Source: Dietzia sp032248695 (GTDB lineage Bacteria; Actinomycetota; Actinomycetes; Mycobacteriales; Mycobacteriaceae). Taken from it: a stretch of 64,000 nt of DNA. A program made the position numbers and the translations under genes. The DNA is taken from assembly GCF_032248695.1 (NCBI RefSeq), contig NZ_JAVHXC010000001.1:62001-126000 (forward strand). The letters are read 5' to 3'. Positions 8,342 to 16,944 of the stretch are shown one piece after another. The notes beneath the pieces were generated by a model. That model searched no databases. It saw only the letters and a program-made list of their open reading frames with translations, and was not told the DNA's origin. The stretch's first letter is position 1; each line of letters starts with the position of its first letter.

Positions 8342-9729
8342 GACCGCTTCTTCCGCTTGGGTCGGTGGACGCGGGACGGCGCGGACCCGCGCGGCTGGGA
8401 CGGACGCCGGGACCGCGTGGGCGGGGCCGGAGCCCGCCGGACGGCCGGCGTCGGGATCTCGGGACCCACCAGCCGGTTGATCGCCTCGTCGGCGCCCCGC
8501 CCGGAGACGTCCACGGTCTCCACGGACATCCCCGACGCGCGCGCCTGCTCGGCCACCCGCTCCACCTGGGAGGGCCGCAGGACGGCCGCGACCACCCCCG
8601 CCCGCGCCAGGCCACGGCCGGTGCGGCCCGAGCGGTGCACCAGATCGTCCATCGAGTGCGGCGGACCCACGTGCACCACGTGGCCGATGTCCTCGATGTC
8701 GAGTCCGCGCCCCGCGAGATCCGTCGTCACCAGGACGCGCACGGCTCCCGAGGCGAGGTCCGTGAACGCGGCCGAGCGCCGGGCGGGGGAGTCGGATCCC
8801 TTCACCCCGGCCACGCCGACCCCGGTGTCGGCGATGGCGGATCGCAGTGCGTCCACGGCGTCACGGCGGGGCACGAAGAAGAGCCCCCGCGTACAGCGGG
8901 CCGCCAGTCGGACCGCCACCCCCTCGGGATCAGGGGAGGAGAGGATGATCAGGCGACGTGGCGGCCCCGTCGTCGTCGACCCCGTGCTCGTCTCCCCGGT
9001 ACGCCGCTCCGACGCCGCCGGGGACGGGGAACGGTCCGGCGGCACGGAGTCGACACGGTGGACCCGCAGCCCGGGGCGCGACGCGCGCAGGCGGGTCTCC
9101 ACGTCGGCGTCCGCAGTGGCGGTGGTCGCCACGAGGCCCGCGCCGGGGCAGGCGTCGAGAAGGGCCCCGGTCTCGTCGACGAACGACGGTCCCAGGAGGT
9201 GGTCCGCCTCGTCGAGGACCAGTACCCGCACGTCGGCGGGCGAGACGGCCCGGGCACGGATGAGGTCGGTCAGACGGCCGGGAGTCCCCACCGCGACGTC
9301 GACCGGGGCGATCAGCGCACGACGGTCCCGCTTGATCGGCTGACCGCCGACGAACGTCGCGACCTTCAACCCGGCACCGGCCCCCACCTGGGCGATCACC
9401 TCTGCGCTCTGCTCGGCCAGCTCGCGCGTGGGAGCCACGACGACCGCCCGCGGACGCCCGGGCAGGCTCGGGGAACCCGCCAGCCGGTGGACGACCCCGA
9501 TCGCGAACACGAGCGTCTTCCCCGAGCCCGTGGGGGCCACCGCGAGCAGATCCGCGCCCCCCACGGCATCGGCGAGCGCGACCGCCTGGACCGGCGACGG
9601 ATCACCGCTGACGACGCCCGAGACGGCGTGCCTGATCGGGACCGACACCCCGAGATCCTCGAGGAGCCGGCCCAGACCACCGGAACGCGGAGCGGTCAGG
9701 CCCGGACCTCCGAACGGTCGCCGCTCCAC
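8338..9729 (-). CDS. DEAD/DEAH-box RNA helicase
   Basis: ATP-dependent superfamily-2 helicase. Motif I APTGSGKT, Ia APTRELAE, GG (VGGQPI), Ib TPGRL, II DEAD (VLVLDEADH), III TAT in place of SAT, and VI HRSGRTGR are visible in order. The C-terminal 60 residues are basic (Arg/Pro/Lys, ending KRKKRS), as in cold-shock or ribosome-assembly helicases. The start is uncertain: a GTG at 9729 overlaps the end of gnd by 34 bases and has no good ribosome site, whereas GGAGG around 9710 points to a CTG just inside the gnd stop. It lies between gnd and the glycosylase-like gene, all on the minus strand. Confidence 0.85.
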   Translation of the reverse strand: MERRPFGGPGLTAPRSGGLGRLLEDLGVSVPIRHAVSGVVSGDPSPVQAVALADAVGGADLLAVAPTGSGKTLVFAIGVVHRLAGSPSLPGRPRAVVVAPTRELAEQSAEVIAQVGAGAGLKVATFVGGQPIKRDRRALIAPVDVAVGTPGRLTDLIRARAVSPADVRVLVLDEADHLLGPSFVDETGALLDACPGAGLVATTATADADVETRLRASRPGLRVHRVDSVPPDRSPSPAASERRTGETSTGSTTTGPPRRLIILSSPDPEGVAVRLAARCTRGLFFVPRRDAVDALRSAIADTGVGVAGVKGSDSPARRSAAFTDLASGAVRVLVTTDLAGRGLDIEDIGHVVHVGPPHSMDDLVHRSGRTGRGLARAGVVAAVLRPSQVERVAEQARASGMSVETVDVSGRGADEAINRLVGPEIPTPAVRRAPAPPTRSRRPSQPRGSAPSRVHRPKRKKRS

Positions 9730-11168
9730 TGGGTGTGGAAGCTGCCCTCGCGGTCGGTGCGCTGGTAGGTGTGCGCACCGAAGAAGTCGCGCTGACCCTG
9801 GATCAACGCGGCGGGCAGGCGCTCGGTGCGCAGGCCGTCGTAGTAGGCGAGCGCCGCCGAGAAGCCCGGGGCGGGGATGCCCGCCGTGACCGCCGTGGCG
9901 ACCACTCGGCGCCAGCTGTCCACGCAGTCCGCCAGCGCCTCGGCGAAGTAGGGCGCCGCGAGGAGGGAGGGCAGCGACGGATCGGCGGCGTAGGCGTCGC
10001 GGATCCGGTCCAGGAACGTCGCGCGGATGATGCACCCGCCGCGCCAGATGGTCGCGAGATCACCGCGGGCGACATCCCAGCCGTACTCCGCGCTCGCCGC
10101 GGTGATCTGGTCGAAGCCCTGGGCGTAGGCGATGACCTTCGAGGCGTAGAGCGCCCGGCGGACGTCCTCGACGAACTCGGGGCCCGTCACCGACGGGGTC
10201 GACACGGCCCCGGCGGGCAGGGCGCGTCCGGCCTCCCGCTGCGGGACGGAGCTCGACAGCGCCCGGGCGAACACGGCCTCGGCGATGCCGGTGACCGGGA
10301 CACCCAGATCGAGCGCGGACTTCACCGTCCACCGCCCGGTGCCCTTCTGGCCGGCGCGGTCGACGATCACGTCGACCAGCGGGCCACCGGTCTCCGCGTC
10401 GACCTGGGCGAGGACCTCCGCGGTGATCTCGATGAGGTACGAGTCGAGCTCGCCGGTGTTCCACTCGCGGAAGACGTCCGCCATGGCCGAGGGCTCGATC
10501 CCCGCGACGCCCCGCAGCAGGTGGTAGGCCTCGCCGATGAGCTGCATGTCCGAGTACTCGATGCCGTTGTGCACCATCTTCACGAAGTGGCCCGAGCCGT
10601 CCTCGCCGATGTGGGTGCAGCACGGGGTGCCGTCGACCTTGGCCGAGATGTCCTCGAGAATGGGGCCCACGACCTCGTAGCTGGACGCCGGGCCGCCGGG
10701 CATGATCGACGGTCCCTCCAGCGCGCCCTCCTCGCCACCCGAGATGCCCGCGCCGATGAACCGGATGCCCCGCTCGGCCATCGCCTTCTCGCGCCGGATG
10801 GTGTCCGTGTACAGGGAGTTGCCGCCGTCGATGATGATGTCGCCCTCGTCGAAGGCGTCGGCGAGCGCATCGATCACCGCGTCCGTCGGGGCCCCGGCCT
10901 GGACCATCACCAGCGCCCGACGCGGCGACTTCAGTGCGGCCGCGAACTCGGCGATCGTCTCGGTGCGGATGAAGGACCCCTCCGCCCCGTGCGCGTCGAG
11001 GAGCGCATCGGTCTTGCCGGCGGAGCGGTTGTGCACCGCGACCGTGTAGCCGTGGCGGGCGAAGTTACGGGCGATGTTCGACCCCATGACGGCGAGGCCG
11101 GTCACTCCGATGTCGGCGGTGCCGACGGTGTCGGCGGCGGTCTGCGCGTCCTCGCGATCAGTGCTCAT
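9696..11168 (-). CDS. gnd: 6-phosphogluconate dehydrogenase (decarboxylating)
   Basis: Oxidatively decarboxylates 6-phosphogluconate to ribulose 5-phosphate with reduction of NADP in the pentose phosphate pathway. The Rossmann motif GLAVMGSNIARN lies near residue 25, followed by the NRS cofactor loop (AVHNRSAGKT), IIDGGNSLY, and the signature GAGISGGEEGALEGPSIMPGG. The catalytic Lys is in HFVKMVHNGIEYSDMQ. Length is 490 residues, normal for the long dimeric form. The start at 11168 (MSTDRED) is preferred because the longer frame to 11375 has no conserved sequence. A dyad-rich gap of 300 bp lies upstream. Confidence 0.96.
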   Translation of the reverse strand: MSTDREDAQTAADTVGTADIGVTGLAVMGSNIARNFARHGYTVAVHNRSAGKTDALLDAHGAEGSFIRTETIAEFAAALKSPRRALVMVQAGAPTDAVIDALADAFDEGDIIIDGGNSLYTDTIRREKAMAERGIRFIGAGISGGEEGALEGPSIMPGGPASSYEVVGPILEDISAKVDGTPCCTHIGEDGSGHFVKMVHNGIEYSDMQLIGEAYHLLRGVAGIEPSAMADVFREWNTGELDSYLIEITAEVLAQVDAETGGPLVDVIVDRAGQKGTGRWTVKSALDLGVPVTGIAEAVFARALSSSVPQREAGRALPAGAVSTPSVTGPEFVEDVRRALYASKVIAYAQGFDQITAASAEYGWDVARGDLATIWRGGCIIRATFLDRIRDAYAADPSLPSLLAAPYFAEALADCVDSWRRVVATAVTAGIPAPGFSAALAYYDGLRTERLPAALIQGQRDFFGAHTYQRTDREGSFHTQWSGDRSEVRA

Positions 11169-11275
11169 GGCGTTCAGCGTAGTCGACGCCCGGAGAGCGA
11201 ACGGACCTGCGTCGATGCTCCTGATCGTCGCCGGGTGCACCGGCGGGGGCGCGGCCGGTGGGGTGCGGGCCCGGC

Positions 11276-11346
11276 GTGCACTCAGTGCACCGATTCGGCG
11301 AACGGGCAGAAAATCCTTGGTAACAACCGAGGATGTGTTGTAACAC
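11276..11346. promoter_or_regulatory. Three dyads in the gnd / FhuF-like divergent gap
   Basis: The 300-bp gap 11169-11468 contains a perfect 7-1-7 palindrome GTGCACT-C-AGTGCAC (11276-11290), an imperfect 7-4-7 repeat CCTTGGT/ACCGAGG (11315-11332), and GTGTT-GT-AACAC (11335-11346). They sit between divergent starts at 11168 and 11469 and look like operator sites for one or more dimeric regulators. The last two lie in a locally AT-richer patch that could hold the promoter. The rest of the gap shows nothing I recognise. Confidence 0.5.
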
Positions 11347-11468
11347 TTAGAACCGGGTCGGATGACCTGGGCCACACTTTTCCGGGGGATGGATCACGGA
11401 AGGCCCGGGCGTCTCAGCGGAGACGTAACCGGCCCCGCAGGGGAATCGATGAGGGGGAAAGACCTGAC

Positions 11469-12233
11469 ATGACCAGCTCAATGCTGCCCACTCAGCTGGT
11501 GGGGACGCGCACGGTGTTCGACGACACGGTCGAGGTGCTCGGCGGCTTCCGCGCCGGGTACCCGAAGTTCTACTCGATCGCCGACCTCGGTACGCAGTCG
11601 CGACGCCGGTGGGTGCCACTCGAGCGGGCGGTCGACAGCGGGCGCGTGGAGCAGATGTTCCGCGATCACTTCGCGGAGTCCGGCGACATCCGGTTCTCGA
11701 CGTACCTCGTCGCGGAGGCGTTCACCCACGGGGTGCTCGGCCGCGCGGTCGCGAGCTTCGTCACCATCGGCCGAGTCTGGGACACCGGTGCCGAGAACAT
11801 GGCGGTGCGCACGGACATCGAGGGCGGGCTCGACTGGGCCGGAGTGCGTGACACCACCCTGCGGGTCCTGCCCGACGACCCGGCGGCCGGCTCGCCCGGC
11901 ACCGTCGTCCTCCCGTGCGAGCAGGCTCTCGCGCAGTGGCTCGCCTGCCGGTCGCGGTCGACGCTGACCGCGGTGTTCGAGGGGCTGGCCGAGGTGAGCA
12001 ACTGCAGCGTCGACACGCTGTGGTCGATGGCGGGGGAGTGCGTCCTCGGCGCCGCGACCATCGTGCCGACGTTCGCCGACACCAGCCCGGAGACCGGGTA
12101 CCGGCGCGGCCAGATGGTGCTCCAGGCCCTGCACGACTCCGGACTGGCCGTCCGTCGGCGCAGCCGCCTCCCGCGTACCCCGGGTGCCGGGCCGATCCCC
12201 GTGCGCGACCGGGGTTGGCGCTCCGTGCGCTGA
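11469..12233 (+). CDS. FhuF-like protein lacking the C-terminal iron-sulfur cysteines
   Basis: A 254-residue soluble protein I do not firmly recognise. Its layout, with a helical N-terminal half and the stretch SVDTLWSMAGECVLGAATIV followed by about 45 residues, resembles siderophore-iron reductases of the FhuF family (compare the family's R-x-LWGNVA... helix). The defining C-terminal CC-x10-C-x2-C cluster is absent: the chain ends in a basic Arg/Pro tail. If the relation holds, it is a non-reducing relative. The start at 11469 follows GAGGGGG. It is divergent from gnd and shares its dyad-rich promoter gap. Confidence 0.4.
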   Translation: MTSSMLPTQLVGTRTVFDDTVEVLGGFRAGYPKFYSIADLGTQSRRRWVPLERAVDSGRVEQMFRDHFAESGDIRFSTYLVAEAFTHGVLGRAVASFVTIGRVWDTGAENMAVRTDIEGGLDWAGVRDTTLRVLPDDPAAGSPGTVVLPCEQALAQWLACRSRSTLTAVFEGLAEVSNCSVDTLWSMAGECVLGAATIVPTFADTSPETGYRRGQMVLQALHDSGLAVRRRSRLPRTPGAGPIPVRDRGWRSVR

Positions 12234-12285
12234 CCCCCGCAGCGGACGGGGTCGGCGCTCCGCGCGCTGAACCCCTGCAGTGGAC
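12217..12285. repeat. Imperfect 31-bp tandem duplication spanning a stop codon
   Basis: GGCGCTCCGTGCGCTGACCC... (12217-12247) recurs as GGCGCTCCGCGCGCTGAACC... (12254-12285) with a few substitutions and one extra base. The first copy contains the last codons and TGA of the FhuF-like gene, so the second copy is a 3' duplication of the gene end. Confidence 0.6.
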
Positions 12286-12380
12286 GGCCGGCCGTGACCG
12301 ACGCCCGTCCGGGTCGTTCGAGCCGGGGTAACGTTCGACCTCGGTGGCCCGGACCGGCCGGGCCGGGGAAACGAGGTCAG

Positions 12381-12797
12381 ATGTCCGACTCTGCTGACAA
12401 CGACGTGCTCGACAGGATCCGCGCGCATTCCGCGACCGGCTTCGGCAGCATCGTCGGGATCGAGTACACCGAGGTCACTCCGGACCGGGTGGTCGTCACC
12501 GTGCCCGTGAAGCCGCACCTGCACCAGCCCCACGGCATCGTCCACGGTGGCGTCTACTGCGCCATCGTGGAAGAGGTCGCCAGTGTGGCCGGGGCGGTCT
12601 GGGTCGGCGGCGAGGGCAGGGTGGTGGGGGTCAACAACTCGACCGACTTCCTCCGCGCGGTCACCGAGGGCACCCTCACCGCGACGGGTACGCCCGTGCA
12701 CCGCGGCCGGTCCCAGCAGCTCTGGCGTGTCGAGATCACCGACGACGGGGGCCGCACCGCCGCGGTCGGCCAGGTCCGGCTCGCGAATCTGCAGTAA
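12381..12797 (+). CDS. PaaI-family hotdog thioesterase
   Basis: A 138-residue single-hotdog acyl-CoA thioesterase. The PaaI signature HxxxHGGVYCAIVEEVAS is present (HGIVHGGVYCAIVEE, about residues 53-67), with Gly-Gly and the downstream Glu/Asp expected to position water for thioester hydrolysis; NNSTDFLRAV is also typical. The ATG at 12381 follows a CGAGG ribosome site, while the upstream in-frame start at 12294 lacks support. The paralogue at 34952-35413 shares the GxVHGGVYxxIVE core and the FLRA segment. The substrate is unknown; phenylacetate-type or quinone-linked acyl-CoA hydrolysis are options. Confidence 0.85.
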   Translation: MSDSADNDVLDRIRAHSATGFGSIVGIEYTEVTPDRVVVTVPVKPHLHQPHGIVHGGVYCAIVEEVASVAGAVWVGGEGRVVGVNNSTDFLRAVTEGTLTATGTPVHRGRSQQLWRVEITDDGGRTAAVGQVRLANLQ

Positions 12798-12827
12798 CCG
12801 GTCGGGGCTGCGCGCCCGCTGACGAGA

Positions 12828-12862
12828 AACGCGCCCGGCGGAATCCCACCGCCGGGCGCGTT
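12828..12862. terminator. Bidirectional terminator between thioesterase and ndh
   Basis: A perfect 14-bp stem AACGCGCCCGGCGG (12828-12841) pairs with 12849-12862 across a 7-nt loop, between two convergent genes. The stem is flanked by short A and T runs. Confidence 0.85.
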
Positions 12863-12891
12863 CGTCGTGGCCCGTCCGTGCGGGCCCGCCG

Positions 12892-14322
12892 TCAGTCGAC
12901 GGAGGCCGACGCGGACGCGGCCTGCTCCTCCCGGGTGCGCTCCGCCGAGCGCTGGGCGGCGTCGTCCGCGGCCACGCGCTCCAGCGCCTGCCGGGCGTAG
13001 ACCCACTGCTTGGTCGAGGTGAGCTGCGAGCGGTGGTCCCCGCCCATGTGCATGCCCCACGAGAACATCGTGGTGATGCGGTTCTTGAACCCGATCAGGT
13101 AGGCGAGGTGCACGACCAGCCACATGACCCACGCGATGAAGCCCGAGATCTCGACGGGGCCCATCTTCACGACCGCGCTGTAGCGGGAGACGGTCGCCAT
13201 GGAGCCCTTGTCGAAGTACTTGAACGGCTTGCGCTCGGCCGGGGTGCGGCCCTTCTCGACCTCGGCGATGATCTGCTTGGCCGCGTACTTGCCACCCTGG
13301 ATGGCGACCTGCGCGACACCCGGCAGGTTGTCGAGGCTCATCATGTCGCCCACCACGAAGATCTCCGGGTGACCGGGCAGCGACAGGTCCTTGTTCACCA
13401 TGACCCGGCCGGCGCGGTCGATCTCGGCGTCCGTCTGGTCGGCCAGCTGCTTGCCCAGCGGGCTCGCCTGGACGCCGGCGGACCAGATCTTGCAGGAGGC
13501 GTCGATGCGCCGGACGGAACCATCCGGGTCCTTGACCTCGATGCCCTGGTAGTCGACGTTGGTGACCATGGCGTTGAGCTGGATCTCGACGCCCATCTTC
13601 TCCAGGCGGGCACGCGCCGCGTTCCCGAGCTTGTTGCCGAACGGGGGCAGCACCGCGGGCGCGGCGTCCAGGAGGATGACACGCGCGCTGGCCGGATCGA
13701 TGCGCCGGAAGCTGTCGCGCAACGTGTGCTGGGCGAGCTCGGCCACCTGGCCGGCCATCTCCACACCGGTGGGGCCGGCGCCGACGATGACGAAGGTCAG
13801 GAGTCGGCGACGCTCCTCCTCGTCGTCGATCACCTCGGCCTGCTCGAAGCAGCCGAGGATGCGGCTGCGCAGCTCGAGGGCGTCGTCGACCGTCTTCATC
13901 CCCGGTGCCCAGCGCTCGAAGTGGTCGTTGCCGAAGTACGACTGGTTGGCGCCCGCCGCCACGATGAGGCTGTCGTATTCCAGGTCGAAGTCGATGTGAC
14001 CGGCCGAGGCGTGGAGCGTCTTGGTCCGCACGTCGATCGTGTCGACGTCGCCGAGGACGACGGTCGCGTTCTTCTGGTCCCGCAGGATCAGACGGGTGGG
14101 CGGGGCGATCTCGCCCACCGAGAGGATGCCGGTCGCCACCTGGTACAGCAGCGGCTGGAACAGGTGGTGGCCCGTCCTGGCCACCAGCGTCACGTCGACG
14201 TCCGCCTTCTCGAGCTGCTGGGCGGCGAACAGGCCGCCGAAGCCGGAGCCGACGATGACGACGCGGTGCCGGCGGCCGGCCGGTGCGGTGGCGGTGACCT
14301 GGTCGGTTGCGGGCTCGGTCAT
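12892..14322 (-). CDS. ndh: Type II NADH:quinone oxidoreductase (NDH-2)
   Basis: Single-subunit, non-proton-pumping NADH dehydrogenase feeding electrons to menaquinone from the cytoplasmic face of the membrane. The FAD-binding GSGFGGLFAAQQL motif lies near residue 25. The quinone-site Gln is in LFQPLLYQVATG, the NADH-binding dinucleotide fold is VGAGPTGVEMAGQ (about residue 185), and the second FAD motif is FVVGDMMSLDNLPGVAQVAIQGG. Two hydrophobic C-terminal stretches anchor it to the membrane. Length is 476 residues. The ATG at 14322 has AGGAG upstream. Its terminator is shared with the convergent thioesterase gene. Confidence 0.95.
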   Translation of the reverse strand: MTEPATDQVTATAPAGRRHRVVIVGSGFGGLFAAQQLEKADVDVTLVARTGHHLFQPLLYQVATGILSVGEIAPPTRLILRDQKNATVVLGDVDTIDVRTKTLHASAGHIDFDLEYDSLIVAAGANQSYFGNDHFERWAPGMKTVDDALELRSRILGCFEQAEVIDDEEERRRLLTFVIVGAGPTGVEMAGQVAELAQHTLRDSFRRIDPASARVILLDAAPAVLPPFGNKLGNAARARLEKMGVEIQLNAMVTNVDYQGIEVKDPDGSVRRIDASCKIWSAGVQASPLGKQLADQTDAEIDRAGRVMVNKDLSLPGHPEIFVVGDMMSLDNLPGVAQVAIQGGKYAAKQIIAEVEKGRTPAERKPFKYFDKGSMATVSRYSAVVKMGPVEISGFIAWVMWLVVHLAYLIGFKNRITTMFSWGMHMGGDHRSQLTSTKQWVYARQALERVAADDAAQRSAERTREEQAASASASVD

Positions 14323-14552
14323 GGCGGCTCCTGATGAGGCGTGGTCTGGGGTGAGGGGCTCGTTGGCCTCGTCGGTCGGAAGGCCCGCGCGGGGTCCGCC
14401 GGGCACGAGTCCCCAGGATAGTGCTCCGCCCGACACCGTGCACACGTAGAGCCGCCGTGTGCGGGTGCGCGGGCCCCCGCCGCGCCTGAGCCGGACGGCG
14501 GTCGGGCGACGGTAGCGTCCACGTCACGCGAGCCGTACGAGGAGGGACACCG

Positions 14553-15893
14553 GTGGTCAGAGTCGAACCGCAGACCGTCGACCTCGAGCGCTGGCCCGCG
14601 CTCGCCCCGCCGACCGGGGTCGGGGGGCAGGCGTCCGTCCTCGTCGCCCAGGCGCTGCGCCGCTCGGCGCGGGATCTCGGCCTGCGGATCGACTACCCGG
14701 ACGCGTCCGCGGCGGGCGAGTACGACGCGCCGGTCCGGGTGGTGTTGCGCGAGCCCGAGCACTTCTGGGCCCGGTTGGCGGGCGGCGGCGCGGTCGGTCT
14801 CGGGGAGGCCTTCATGGCCGGGGACTGGACCACGCCCGATCTGTGCGCCGCCATCGCGACGCTGACGCCGTGGATCGCCGCGAACGCGGACTGCGCGCAT
14901 CCGGGCGAGCGGGCCTACGGGCGTGACGGGCGAGGAGCCGTCGGTGGTGGACGGCGCCGGGGCGGACCCGTCCCCGTGGAGCTGGAGGACTCCGTCCCGG
15001 GCGCGTTGACCTCGCTGTACACGGACGAGACGATGTCCACCTCGGGGGCGGTCTTCGCCTCGGGTGCCCGCACCCGGACCCGGCTGGAGGACGGGACGGA
15101 TGTCGTCCACCTGGAGGCTCCCTCGGCGGCCCCACGCCGAGGCGATCTGGGGGACGCCCAGCGCCGCTCGGTCGACACCCTGTTGACGTTGGCCGGCGTC
15201 GTCGACGGCTCGCGCGTGCTCGTGGCGACCCCGGGGTGGGGCGAGCTGCCGATGCGGGCTGCCGAGCGCGGCGCCCACGTCCGTACGATGACGGCGTCCA
15301 CGGAGAGGTTGTCCGCCCTGGGATCGAGGTTCGCGGCGGCCGGTCTCGACGACGAGATCTCGCTGTTCCTGGGGGCCCCGTCCGCGAGCAGCGGGGTGGT
15401 GGACGCCGTGGTCGCGGTGGAACCGGGCGCGACCGCGGGCCGTGCGGGACACGGCGAGGTGATCGGCGTGGCCGACAGACTCCTCGGCCCCGGCGGTCGG
15501 ATGGTGGTCCACACGACGGTCTCGCCCGGCCGACCCGCCCCCGCCGTGGTGGAGCTCGCGGCGTGGGAGTCGAGGTACGTCTCCGAGGCGGGGCCCCCGA
15601 TCTCGTGGTCCGAGCTGGTCGACGCGATCGGACGGGCTCCCGGGCTGACGCTGCGCGGGCGGGTGGAGACGACGTCGCATCACGCGGAGACGGTCAGGCT
15701 CTGGTCGGAGACGTTCGCGCAGCGGGGGCGGGATGCCGCCGCGCTGGGCTTCGACGCCGTCTACCGGCGCATGTGGGCGTTCCACCTCGCGGGGCTCGAG
15801 GCGGGACTCAGGGCCGGCTGGACCGAGTCGGTGCAGGTGTTGGCGACCGCGACGGATCTCCAGACGCCACGCGACGGGCGAGGAAAGCCCTAG
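14553..15893 (+). CDS. Degenerate cyclopropane-fatty-acid-synthase-like protein
   Basis: 446 residues, related end to end to CFA synthase/UfaA1-type SAM methyltransferases. The N-terminal GLGEAFMAGDW motif and C-terminal HHAETVRLWSETF / GFDAVYRRMWAFHLAGLEAG are clear. The SAM-binding core is damaged: motif I, normally [ED]xGxGWGE, reads VATPGWGE, without its acidic residue, and the SxExxEAVG motif II reads VAVEPGATAG. A Gly/Arg-rich insert (about residues 125-140) is unusual. It may be a pseudo-enzyme or scaffold. The GTG start follows AGGAGG; a Ddn-like gene comes 9 bases later on the same strand. Confidence 0.7.
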   Translation: MVRVEPQTVDLERWPALAPPTGVGGQASVLVAQALRRSARDLGLRIDYPDASAAGEYDAPVRVVLREPEHFWARLAGGGAVGLGEAFMAGDWTTPDLCAAIATLTPWIAANADCAHPGERAYGRDGRGAVGGGRRRGGPVPVELEDSVPGALTSLYTDETMSTSGAVFASGARTRTRLEDGTDVVHLEAPSAAPRRGDLGDAQRRSVDTLLTLAGVVDGSRVLVATPGWGELPMRAAERGAHVRTMTASTERLSALGSRFAAAGLDDEISLFLGAPSASSGVVDAVVAVEPGATAGRAGHGEVIGVADRLLGPGGRMVVHTTVSPGRPAPAVVELAAWESRYVSEAGPPISWSELVDAIGRAPGLTLRGRVETTSHHAETVRLWSETFAQRGRDAAALGFDAVYRRMWAFHLAGLEAGLRAGWTESVQVLATATDLQTPRDGRGKP

Positions 15894-15902
15894 AGTCATC
15901 GC

Positions 15903-16382
15903 ATGGGCAACCTTCTCACCCCGCTGGCCATCTGGTTCGGCCGACAGGACGCCACGCGGGAGAACTCCCACCTCGTCGTCTCCGTGGACCGGTGGCTCGA
16001 CCGGATCAGCCGGGGCCGGGTGCCGCTGCTCCGGCTGGCCGCGCTGCCCACCCTCACCCTCCACGTGCCGGGCCGCAGGAGCGGGACGCTGCGGAACACC
16101 CCGCTCCTGTGCGCCTCCTGGAACAACGGCCTGGTGGTCGTCGGCTCCAACTGGGGTGGGGAGTCGACCCCGTCCTGGGTCCACAACCTGCGCGCGGCGG
16201 GCGAGGGGGAGGTCGAGATCTCCGTCTACGGCGCGCGGCTGGTCGTGGACGTGCGAGAGCTGCCGGACGAGGAGCGGGGGCCGGCCTGGGACGCGGCGGT
16301 GCGGGTGTGGCCGAACTACGAGATCTACGCCCGGAGGACGTCGCGCACGCTCCCGCTCTTCCACCTCACGCCGCGGCTGTGA
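15903..16382 (+). CDS. Ddn-type F420-dependent nitroreductase family protein
   Basis: A 159-residue split-beta-barrel protein of the deazaflavin (F420)-dependent nitroreductase family, related to M. tuberculosis Ddn. Characteristic features are LTLHVPGRRSGTLRNTPLLC, the VVVGSNWGGESTPSWVHNLRAA motif (F420-phosphate contact region), and a C-terminal aromatic segment. Probable activity is F420H2-dependent reduction of quinones or similar hydrophobic acceptors at the membrane. The upstream gene's TAG stop forms part of a TAGAGT hexamer (15891-15896) six bases before the ATG, so it may have its own leaderless transcript. Confidence 0.85.
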   Translation: MGNLLTPLAIWFGRQDATRENSHLVVSVDRWLDRISRGRVPLLRLAALPTLTLHVPGRRSGTLRNTPLLCASWNNGLVVVGSNWGGESTPSWVHNLRAAGEGEVEISVYGARLVVDVRELPDEERGPAWDAAVRVWPNYEIYARRTSRTLPLFHLTPRL

Positions 16383-16397
16383 CGAGCCCGGGGGCGG

Positions 16398-16880
16398 TCA
16401 CCGTCGACGGGCCACCATGTTGAGAGCGGTGGCGGTGAGCACCGGGTCCCCGTCCTGGTTGACCAGGGTGACGTCCGTGGTCAGTACGCCGCGGTCCGGC
16501 TTGGTGCGCGAGGGGCGGACGCCCGTGGTCTCGCAGATCAGGGTCAGGCGGTCGCCCGGGCGCAGGGGCCGCACCCACCGGAGCTCGTCGATCCCGGGGG
16601 AGGCCAGGCTCGCGACGCTGGTGAGGTAGTTGTCCGCGAACAACCGCATCATCAGCGCGGCGGTCTGCCAGCCGCTCGCGATGAGACCGCCGAACGGCCC
16701 GGACGCGGCCGCCTCGGGGTCGGTGTGGATGCTCTGCGGGTCGTAGCGGCGGGCGAACTCCATGATCTCGTCGGCGTCGACCGACTCCTCGCCGAACCGG
16801 TACCGCGAGCCCTCCGTGTAGTCCTCGAGGTACCTGTCGTCGATCGAGGTGGTGAACTCGTCGAAGGTCGCGTCCTGCAT
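16398..16880 (-). CDS. MaoC-like (R)-hydratase family protein
   Basis: A 160-residue hotdog hydratase. The hydratase-2 catalytic motif appears as ARRYDPQSIHTDPEAAASGPFGGLIASGW, with the catalytic Asp and His in DPQSIH around residues 66-71. The GxxxASG and RPLRPGD segments are typical of MaoC and HadB-type enoyl hydratases. The likely role is hydration or dehydration of an acyl-CoA in fatty-acid metabolism. It is divergent from a TesB-like thioesterase gene across 64 bp containing a perfect CCAGCGCTGG palindrome (16889-16898); shared acyl-CoA-linked regulation is plausible. GGGAGAG precedes the ATG. Confidence 0.87.
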   Translation of the reverse strand: MQDATFDEFTTSIDDRYLEDYTEGSRYRFGEESVDADEIMEFARRYDPQSIHTDPEAAASGPFGGLIASGWQTAALMMRLFADNYLTSVASLASPGIDELRWVRPLRPGDRLTLICETTGVRPSRTKPDRGVLTTDVTLVNQDGDPVLTATALNMVARRR

Positions 16881-16944
16881 CGTCTCTCCCAGCGCTGGTG
16901 TGTACGCTTTCAGTTAATCACCACTCACCGACTGGAGGACGGAG

